Part shown: in pieces, positions 55,096 to 64,000 of the stretch
Position numbering within the stretch: position 1 is the stretch's first letter
How the letters are laid out: every line of letters starts with the position of its first letter
Source of the DNA: Tubiluchus corallicola
Taxonomy: Eukaryota > Priapulida > Priapulimorpha > Priapulimorphida > Tubiluchidae
NCBI GenBank assembly: GCA_030141605.1
Contig: JAQGDQ010000313.1
Span: forward strand, 62,001 to 126,000
Direction of reading: 5' to 3'
Length of the DNA: 64,000 bases
Notes under the pieces: model-generated
What the model was told of the DNA's origin: nothing
The model's input: only the letters and a program-made list of their open reading frames with translations
Database searches by the model: none
Position numbers and translations under genes: made by a program

Positions 55096-56739
55096 AGACT
55101 GACTGACAGACAGACAGGGAAAGAACAAGGAAGAGGATAAGAAGGTGGCGGAAGGGAGGGAGATATAGAGGGAGGAGCAAACAGAGATTGAGAAATCTAA
55201 GGCGTTTTCCTAGTAAAATTGCATTTTTAGGAATTGAAAAGTAGCCGTGATTTTCCATTCAAAAAATCTTTCTGGGAAATGTTCTTCCTGTGAAATGAGG
55301 TTTCTAGGAAAAATATTTTCTGGGGAAAAAAATTCGGGCAATTTTTTTTTCTGGAAAGTTAGTTTTTCTGGGAAAATGTTTTTCTGTGAAACGCTTTTTC
55401 TAGGAAACGGCCCTAAACCGGGATTGGTTCACTGGCCATGAAGTGCTACACTTCGAAGAAAGTAAAAGAACGTGTTAAATATCATCCCTGTGGACTTGCA
55501 AAGTAAACGAGAACGAACTACATCGATTAAACAGTATCGAACTGTGAGATTTCACTTTATTAATTGTTGAAGTTTTGTGTATTTTATAAATCATTCAATA
55601 GGGTTTGGAAAAAACATCATGTACAATTAAATCCACCATCAGTTGACGAGTTTTTAATCATGTTTTTTTATTGATGCGAACGTAATGAATGAATGAATGA
55701 GTACACTAGTAACACCAAAAAACACGCTCCGTAATAAGAACGTAGTACGTGCTTCTGTCTGATGTATCAGGTGGTGTAAAAATATGCCGAAGTTTTGATG
55801 ACGATACTATAAGAAGAAAATAGTTCTCTCTTTTTATTTAAAGAAGTTTAATTTTTGATGTTACATTTTCGAGTAGGTATGGCAACTTGCTTTAATGTAC
55901 AGCCAGCTGTAAATCCCATGATAGTCTACTGTAAAATAAGTAACTGCATCCAGGATGTACAATTCAAACGCAACATTTAAACAGATACGCCTTTCCATAT
56001 GCGAAAAACTATAACACTATGAGTGTTCAACCTACGTCTAGGACGCATCGTGCAAATGGGCTCATATTTAAATTAGCACACGAACAGTTCTAGACACACT
56101 TATCAAGCTTAAAATTTCAAGTGATACTAGAACGCCTACTAGCATAAAGCACCCAAAATGTATGACCAAGTTCTGTTATTCTTCATAGATTACGCTGGGT
56201 TTACTAGTCCTTTGAAGTACACGTGTGCACCTTAGCGACATCTATAAAATTTGCACGAAGGGATCATCATTACCTGTTGAATACACCCTTGCGCTCATAA
56301 ACTCTGCAGGTGTGCAAAAGAAAGGTCCCGCTTCGTGCTTTGATTGTTCGTATAATTTAGCTTGGATCAAACAAATTGTAAACATCACAAACGAACCTGA
56401 AACATAAACAGGCTTGCGATTTAAATGAAGGAAAACTATATTAAACTATATTACCTGACACTATAATACGAAGAGATAGAGTCTAGCTTACAGACTGCGG
56501 ACTTGTAAGATTACAGTAATTATAATAATCACCTGCCAGTAATAATTCATGTTGTTTACAATCTTCGTTATATTCCTAAAAACGCAAAGTTAATAGGTTA
56601 CCTGCTAAACAGTAGATGATTCCAGTGACCAAGATAGCGGTCAATTGCCGGTTTAATAAGGCGAATGTTCCTGTTAAAGCAGCACTTGCAATGAGAATCA
56701 AGCTCACAATGGAACTGGAAACAGAGGAATTTCTCATTC
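53517..56739 (-). CDS. Gene C: claudin/PMP22/CACNG-like four-helix membrane protein, C-terminal three exons (5'-partial)
   Basis: Exons in transcript order: 56602..56739 (GT at 56601), 56274..56396, 53517..53656 with TGA at 53517-53519. All three join in phase 1. The first encodes a transmembrane helix (SIVSLILIASAALTGTFALL) and the start of the next. The second completes that helix (ILVTGIIYCLAGSFVMFTIC) and gives an extracellular loop with HEAGPFFCTPAEF. The third opens with YSTGWSVTMAW, a fourth helix (GFCILSALVWLILA), and a short cytoplasmic tail ARRSPFILTDTEENVDEIS. Helix order, the GWS..AW entry to helix 4 and the basic tail fit the claudin/PMP22/EMP/CACNG/TMEM superfamily, members of which act in cell junctions or as channel subunits. 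The exact family is unknown. The exons were found from splice sites, not from long ORFs. Confidence 0.78.
54150..55432. mobile_element. Foldback element with TTTCCCAGAAA-type repeat arms (gene C intron)
   Basis: The left arm (about 54165-54300) is built of tttcccagaaa-like units. The right arm (about 55255-55415) holds the complementary tttctgggaaa-like units. The two ORFs over the arms are only translations of these repeats. Between the arms lie unique AT-rich sequence and a long (GA)n tract at 55024-55094. Target duplications were not resolved. Confidence 0.45.
55024..55094. repeat. (GA)n microsatellite
   Basis: About 70 bp of nearly uninterrupted GA dinucleotides with a ggg and a cg interruption, inside the 54150-55432 foldback element. 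Confidence 0.95.
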
Positions 56740-57935
56740 CTGCGTAGAAAACAAAAATATTTGAAAAGCATTTTGCCAGCAGAAAAGTATGCCCCGTAAA
56801 CATTATCGTCGGTATTTGCGTTACCATTAGCATTAACAAAAAAGCTTACATTACTAAGACATAAACTAAATTTTGAAATTCGTACCAAATAAAAATTTTC
56901 ATTTATTTTTTGTCTTTTGGGAAACTAGATTAAAAACATTCTGGATTCTTATCTAATTCCCATTCGTCTATTTGTCTGATGCCTATTTGTCTAATATTGC
57001 AAGATGGAACAAATTTCTTAATTGCAAGATGGCTGGGTTGCTTTTGTTAGGCCTATTCTTTATCTAAATAAAGATTATGGAAAAGTAAGAGCACTTGAAT
57101 TTAGGTACAGGAAATACTGGTAATAATATCTTGTTTACAATAAACAAAGTTATAATTGTAATGAACAATTTGATTTATAGTCTATGAAAAGATTCTTTAG
57201 AAAAAAGTTACCCTTCACATATTTCTCTCTACTGATTTTACAACTGCAATTACTGTTTGTTAATAATACAAACGTTCTGCGTTGCCGTTTATTTTTGCCA
57301 GATGTTCAACGGCAAATGCCGTATTTTGTTTAAATTTGCCAACCTTCCCAATGATTTGATGAGTATAAATGTCTCATTAATAATAATACCACAGGTTTCC
57401 CTAGTGGCTTGGAGTAATTGTTATTATCAACCTGTTTGAAGCGTGCGAGATGTTAGCATATAAATTTGCACTGCGCGGGTGAATGATCAGTTAATGGATT
57501 CGTGATTACAAAGATCGCCCAAAAACCGTCTAAGCTGAGGTGTTTCACAGGAAGCTAATACAGAATTTGTATCAATTATTTATAGTCTTTCGTAACTTAT
57601 TTTTAAAATTTTATTTTAATTCGAAGTAGTATCATGAAGGTGGAGAAAGAATTATAACAGCAATATGTCAACCCTGCTTCGTGGCAAAACGGGAACTAAC
57701 TCGCTAACCTGTTTAAGTGTAGAGAGAACAGAGAGAAGTCAGGCGCGACATCACATTCACACTCTTAAGTTTAAATTACTGGCCTACTACAGTACATATT
57801 TTTTAACAATTCTTATTGTGAAGATTAATATCTAAGGCCTAATTAGTTGAAATCAGCTAAGTTAGCGTGAGCGATGTAACATACTCACTGGATAGCTATA
57901 AGACATGACCTTTCGCCCCTCATTAACACTGGGGA

Positions 57936-58058
57936 TCACAGTATAGCCTAGTGGTACTGGCATCTGCCTTGCAAGCGGAAAATCTGTGATTCAAATCCCG
58001 GCTGTGTTTCAACTGTTCACATTTCCTGTCTTTGAAGTTCGATAGCAAAATTTAATTA
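57936..58058 (+). repeat. tRNA-derived SINE-like copy (gene C intron)
   Basis: Starts with an acceptor-like atcacag that pairs 6 of 7 with ctgtgtt. It has tagcctagtggtactgg (A box), ccttgcaagcgg (TGC anticodon-like loop) and gattcaaatccc (B box). The T stem is mispaired. The tail gttcacatttcctgtcttt and caaaatttaatt matches the 29095 copy. Confidence 0.5.
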
Positions 58059-59405
58059 TGTGCTTGCACCATCAATACGGATTTTCTCATTGCATAATCT
58101 TCAATTAGTGGCAGGTCATGTTAAAACTAAACTGGCTACTGGTCTGTTTGACTACAAGACGACTGACTCCAGCACCTTACAGTTTTTTGCACGTTTGTTG
58201 TGTGTTTGAAGTACAGTCAATGGAATTTCCGTGGCACAGTGCTGAGAACTGAGGGAAGTGCTAGCTATACAGGTATATAGATGCGTTTATGAATTACACA
58301 CTAGTTAGTTTCATTATGATACATTTGTTTCCTCGATTTATGTGTTGCAGCTCTTTTTCATTTCCTGAATTCGGGTCACTTCCCATGAGCATGTTATTTT
58401 ATCGTGCCGAGTAGGAACGCACGCTAAATGCAATAAAATGCAATGCAATACACATTTCCATTTAGCAGCGCTATTCAAACTAGTTAATTAGCTAGAGTCT
58501 CTTTGGGGAAAACTGCAAATAAATACAGAAAAATCAAACAATTTCTGCAGCTGTGAGGTCTAGGGAATAAACGTTGTGACACTGTGACTGGAAAAATATC
58601 ATTTGATAAATAACTGCATGTCATTGCTTTTTGCGTTGAGCATTACTCGCCTGTAAAAATTTCTGAAGCTCTCAGATAAAGAACTATTAGAAAATTAGAA
58701 AACAATTTAGAAATTTGTTGAATTTCTAAAAATAAAATTAAAACGAAAGTAAAATATGGCCAACACGTAGTTAATTTTATATGTAATTCAATTTAGTTCT
58801 GTCAACTATGATGTTGTTCGACACACTATACAAAACCGATTTAATGTTGAGGATGTGGAATAAGGAACCCGAACTGCGCTCATTATCAAGACTACGTCTG
58901 TAAGATCAGTAGCTTAACCAGCAGTGGTGGCTTCGCCACGTTCAGGTGTGAATGCATCCTGGCTCTGCCAATCAGATAATGCAAATCACTGTGGTAAATG
59001 GAACCGCCGACAAAAATACTGAAACAGGCGATGCACAAACCAAATACGCGCGATGATCATTCGTCGATGCTCCCAGAGAATGTGACAGCTGCTTAAGCTT
59101 AACCTCTTCGTTTCATAGGATTGAAAGTGCTACAGAAAAAAAAATTCAGGGCAACGTCTTGTAAACAATGTTTTTACTTCAAAACCAAAACAACTATGGG
59201 AGAACGGACAATTTTACTTTTTGCGCGTTTCAGTGTGCGAGTTATGAAAGTATTGTATGTGTTTAATTTCAAGTGTCTAAATGTCTTTTTAAAAGTGCAT
59301 TAATGCCCTGTAATTTTAATGTATATGAGGACAGTTCTTAGATTCTAGTAACGAGACTTGGATAAAATTTAATTGCTTAACCTGGCATCAACGTTTATAG
59401 AGACA

Positions 59406-59852
59406 GATTGCATGTTATTTCTCCATGGCACACTTCGCCGGTGGCATGGTTCGCCACTACTACAGTTCGCCACAAAACTTTTTCCACACCCATGTGGGTA
59501 CCATATTTAAAATATGTAACAAAGGTATCGATATATCTATGAGTCGAGCCATACCACTGGCAGACAAAAACAGTTTGTTTGTTTGTGGATAAGCTATTAA
59601 CATAGTAGAGAAATTTTACTGGCGACCTGTACTAGTGGCGAACCGTACCACTGGCGAACTGTACTCGTCGCGAACCATACCACTGGCGAATTGCACTACT
59701 GGCGAACTGTACTACTAGTGGCGAATCGTACCACTGGCGAATTGTACTAGTGGTGAAATATACCACTGGTGAATTATACTACTAGTGACGAACCGTACCA
59801 CTGGCGAACTGTACTAGTAGCGAACTGTCAAGTGGCGAAATAGGTGAATACC
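59406..59852. mobile_element. Foldback element with 16-bp subrepeat arms and 9-bp flanking duplication (gene C intron)
   Basis: The right arm (59617-59845) is a tandem array of about 16-bp units of the form cgaacYgtacYastgg, often paired as 32-bp dimers. The left arm (59431-59472) holds the same units inverted (ttcgccactactacagttcg). The flanks carry atagagaca at 59397-59405 and again at 59853-59861, consistent with a 9-bp target-site duplication as made by Mutator-like transposases. No ORF was found inside. Confidence 0.6.
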
Positions 59853-61637
59853 ATAGAGACATATTAGCAAGTGACGAATGATAATTCTAATCAATTAAAG
59901 CCGGGCACGCGCGGCAGCTGAATGACATATAGCGTGTCGGTCATAACGTAGATCAATTAAAATTGATTAAATGATCATTGAACGTAGAAAAGGTTAAATA
60001 AAAACCCAATGTGCTATAGCAACCGCTGTGTTAGCAAAACTGATTATTGTACAATGTTTCACGTAAACTATTTTCCTGGTAAAATGGCATCGCTTGTCTA
60101 TGAAATCAAATTTCTTTGGAATACGTCGTTTTCCTGAAAACAGATTCTGGTTTTCTATGTTTATTATATTTTTTGTTTGTTTGTTGTCTACTTATTTGTT
60201 TCTTTTTCTCTAAAATCGTTTAGTTAAAACGGAGTTATAGGTTCAGCTCTTGGGCTCCTTTACCTAGCTACAAAAATGTTATTGAACGTCATTCAGTTTA
60301 ATAAAGGTTTTACAAGTGTAAACGTCCTTCGTAGAATCGAGTTTGAGGAGTTTAATCGATATAAAATTGAATGTTGATAACAGAAAAATGACACCAATTC
60401 TTAACCTTCTGTCACCGGCAATGGGGCGTAATCGAACCCGCTGCATGAAAACAGAAGAAACGTTAATGTTGTTTTCTTTAACTAGCTTTGTTAATTAGCA
60501 AAAGCTGCATTGAGTGTAATTGTGAAAAATTATAAAAAAATCACTACGAAAATAATTAACATTTGTTCATTTTTTTACTATATCAAATAATGGGGAATGT
60601 CAATACGACATAATATCGGTAGCAACCTGACTATGTTGTCAGGTTATAACAAAGTAAGTGATGTGTGAGAGATCAAACAACATCTGTAGCGGTAAAACGA
60701 TTTAATTAAATAAACACGCTTGGGGTGCTTTTACACCCAATTTTTGGGAGCCGAGAGTAGACCATTAACGGCATTTTTTAATTTTCCCATGTTTTAAGTG
60801 TTGATTACTGGCATCAAGCCTGCAAATAAATTCCAAATGACAAGGCCTAGTATCGCAGATTACGACCCTGGTTATTAATAAGGGCCGTCATCGCCTGCAC
60901 CTAATACTGTGAGCACCCTCTTTGGAGTTTTACATGCTTGCGAGTATCCAGGATCGATACTCCATTACAACACATCCAAAGAACTGCAAACAACTCTGTA
61001 TTTATATGAATATTTCATAAATTTGAAGCGTACAAAAGAATGAATTTATATGAACTTATTTGATTTGCAGTCCCAGTGTGTGTCTATGAATATTAGAACA
61101 AGAGCACCGTTTTCTTCAGCATTTCTCTCTCGATTTTTAGAAATGAAATTGTTTTTGAAAGATGAAAGCGAATTTTTGAAAGATGGTCATGTTTTTTTTT
61201 TTGAAAAGTTGCCTTTAACGAAGTGAGATAAAATATGTTTAGAACTGTGTGATTTGGCTGCAAGTAAACATTCTATTTACTGATTAATATTTTTACCGTC
61301 TCTGTGTATTTTTTTGCCTTGGGGTTAGAATCTTTGAAGCACACATTGTTTTCACAAACAACAAGTAATAACAGTAAAAATTTCCAATAAGTAGCTATAC
61401 GATTAGCCAGCTAAGCAATTCTAAATTTCTATGTTTCGTAATTTGGATACATTAGTGCTCTATATATCATCACAGCTAATTCTGTATGCCTTAATAGCCA
61501 ATATAATAGTGCTAAATATAGCCGAATTGCTAAATTATTACGTTGGAAAATATGACTTTGATACATTTACAATTAATGTCTAAATTTCAAGTAATTTTTC
61601 TATCCATAGAATATTTTCACATAGGCATTGTACTTAC

Positions 61638-61763
61638 TTTCAAGATTTTTAAAAGTTAGCGACTTTCCGCAAAGTTGGTAGCAGGATAGTGTTTTTCTAT
61701 CCAAATAGCTGTAACAACGGGAGCAGTTGTAACCCATGGCAACCGAATGCTCACGCATCTCAA
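61638..61763 (-). CDS. Gene C candidate upstream exon (extracellular loop 1)
   Basis: Minus-strand exon flanked by a good acceptor (ttttag) and a strong donor (AAA then gtaagt). It is 126 nt, open in the frame that starts and ends in phase 1, matching the phase-1 entry of the 56602..56739 exon. It would encode EMREHSVAMGYNCSRC, then YSYLDRKTLSCYQLCGKS and TFKNLE, a cysteine-rich stretch suited to the first extracellular loop. Joined, the boundary reads NLER-MRNSSV. The link spans a 4.9 kb intron and rests only on phase and plausibility. The first exon, with helix 1, was not located and may lie beyond 64000. Confidence 0.45.
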
Positions 61764-64000
61764 CTAAAATAATATATCAGTTTAATAAGTACAGTCTCAG
61801 TTACGTGATTATTGTGATCCAATTTATTAATTTGTTAGCCAATACTGCTTTTTCATTCATTTCATTCATTCACTCATGTAATCGATTTCGTCCTTCAAAT
61901 TTTAATAATAAGATTTGTTACTGAATAAGGGTAATTTTATTCGTTTTTTTTCAGCCAAACAATATCACTTGCAAATTGTCAGCGTTGTTGTTAATCCGTT
62001 GTTAGTTGATAAGCTGATTATGTAATAAGTAATTACTATTGGAGGGGCTTACTTATTATGAACTACGACGCGCTGCACGATCCCTAAGCCTACCTTTTTC
62101 AGCATTATTTTAATTCGGTGGTTCTACTGTTGGTGATATTATTTGCAGAGTATAATACATGACCTCCGAACAAACTCACAGGCCTGGTGCTTATTAAAGA
62201 AAAAATAACAAACCATGGGAATATTAAAGGAAATCCAATCCAAGCAAGTATAGTGATATCTACAAAAGTTTAATGCTTGTTTTTAGTTAATTGTTAAGTA
62301 CCAGGGTCCGCATATAGGTAGTCACATACAAAAAATTGAAGCACAGCAAAACACTCTTCATAAGTAAGGCTCAAAAATTCGTCTTAAAAATTTTTATCGC
62401 TTGCACGCTGTCTTATTGCACACAGGACTTGCGTTAGCAGTAACATTGTATACAACTTGTAAATTTAAACTCCCGTAATGACCGTTAGGCACAGCTTTTT
62501 TAACGACAAGTCATTTTAAGCAAGTTTAGGTAACATGGCGTAAATTTTAATCACCTTTAACACTGCGTAAAGTTTGACAAAATAAACAGAGCATTCCTAG
62601 TACTCTCTTCACTAACTAAGCAAAAGCATTAATTACTTTACATAGCCAGCAAGGTCAGTAACGTGTTTTAGCAGCCAATGGTGCACACTAGGATGGTGAT
62701 ACAGTGACGTTTAACCAGGAAACGCGAACATTTTAAATTATTAAGAATTTTCTTTCCAAAACATCCGAACTGAAAGAAACTGCTGCGTTGTTCACAAAAG
62801 AAATGAGGCAGAGAAAATGCATTCTTGTGATCGGCAGATTTTGTAAAACTAGTAACTACTGCAAAGAGAAGAAGTTAAAATGTGTTCTTGCGACAAACAC
62901 TCGTCACAACTATCAACAACACTGCTACTCTTGAGCCGATGTAGAGGTTCGTGGTAGACAGCTTATTGACAACCTGTGATAACATTAATAATGTCCAAGA
63001 AGCACAGTAAGGTTTCAAATATTTAATTGATAATTGGTAACACGCTAACAGGACAGTAATATCTCGATATCATCTTTATAACAAAGACAAATTCCAGTAA
63101 AACGCAAAGCATGACCTGCTCATGTACAGGTTAGAAAACCTTACCAATACACAGTTCGGGCTTGAACATTTGAAAGACAACTAATAAAATTCCATTATTC
63201 GAATATTGAACTGAAGAAAAATTCTGCCTATTTCACCTTTGCAATATCACAAAAAGTTTTTGCATTTCTTTCTAACGTCAAGAAATAACCAAACTGTCTC
63301 TTTTGCCACATCGAAATAATAATGCTTCTTTACTTTCATATTACCTCAACACAAGTGCTTCAACTTAGCTTTGATTTTCCTAAATACATATTCTTGTTCG
63401 CAAAAACACGATGGTCACGTGATCAGAGAGCACATCATTGATTGGTTTTAACAAATAAATTAAATTGCCCATTGAGAAAGAACAACGGTTAAATAACTCA
63501 CAAAACCACATAGCATATCGGTTACTCCTTTTCTCTCTGCAAAAGTAGCATGTTTTTCACCGCATTAACTTTCTTTATGTTTATTTTTTATCTGAACTTA
63601 GTGTTATATCTATATCTCTTTGTCACCATGTCTTATAAACCGCCCTTTTGCTCCTTATATATTTTCATTGTAAATATTTTTCTGTCTTTAAACTTCACTT
63701 ATTTACTAAGTTTGGCCACGAAATAACATGTCAGGAAGTGGTGCGCCATTGTTTATACGAAATGATTTACCATTCATCCAGAGTTAAGATTTAACAATGT
63801 CTGATGAGAATGTTGAAACAATATTTGTGGAAATATGGTGTAATAATCGTTCACCGGCAAAAGCCCATTATTATTTAATGTCAAAAAATCAGATATTTTA
63901 GCTACAGTTAACAAACACTCAAAACATGCATTCGTAACCGGTAGTTTTTTATTTTCAGACTGATTTTGATACTAAACGTTTTCTTGATAATATTTTTTTA
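61764..64000. other. Upstream end of the window, nothing recognised
   Basis: AT-rich DNA upstream of the candidate gene C exon. The missing first exon of gene C (start codon, signal-anchor helix 1) should lie here or beyond. I found no convincing minus-strand exon that ends in phase 1. Confidence 0.5.

Noticed and set aside
54157-55441. ORFs with Phe/Pro/Arg-rich and Phe/Gly/Lys-rich products
   Set aside because: They translate the degenerate arms of the foldback element.
57936-58020. Functional tRNA gene
   Set aside because: The acceptor stem nearly pairs and A and B boxes exist, but the T stem is mispaired and a SINE tail follows, so it is listed as a SINE-like repeat.

Overview
The window is animal (metazoan) nuclear DNA, by eye roughly two-thirds A+T. 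It carries intron-rich genes with GT-AG introns and abundant microsatellites, SINE-like and foldback repeats, and decayed LINE reverse transcriptases. Vertebrate-type TTAGGG-like repeats occur near the left end. I see nothing bacterial. The species cannot be named from this sequence; the gene content and intron density fit an intron-rich invertebrate.

Two complete, head-to-tail paralogous genes on the minus strand fill most of the window. Gene A (22201 down to 3556, 24 coding exons, 1030 aa) and gene B (49052 down to 26066, 23 coding exons, 973 aa) both encode a secreted glycoside hydrolase family 31 (GH31) alpha-glucosidase. Each has a signal peptide, a string of trefoil (P-type) domains, and a complete GH31 domain with both catalytic aspartates. 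I assembled every exon by hand from splice sites, reading phase and A-versus-B comparison. The exon lengths agree exactly over the whole GH31 part except the last exon. The clear difference is in the trefoil string: A has four domains in four exons, B has three in three exons. The trefoil next to the catalytic domain lacks two of its six cysteines in both genes.

A third minus-strand gene, C, lies upstream of B (53517 to at least 56739, probably to 61763). Its ORFs are too short or too split to stand out, but three or four phase-1 exons join into the C-terminal part of a four-helix membrane protein of the claudin/PMP22/CACNG type. Its first exon was not found.

Layout: 1-3555, repeats with no recognised gene; 3556-22201, gene A; 22202-26065, intergenic with a TATA/GATA promoter, a long (TTA)n tract and a 63-bp minisatellite; 26066-49052, gene B, whose introns hold two LINE fragments, a MITE, a SINE, a perfect 23-bp hairpin and a small signal-peptide-like ORF; 49053-53516, intergenic with little recognisable; 53517-61763, gene C with two foldback elements in its introns; 61764-64000, nothing recognised.

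Genes A and B probably act together in extracellular (gut or mucus) digestion of alpha-glucans, with the trefoils giving protease resistance or mucus association. That role is inferred from family knowledge.
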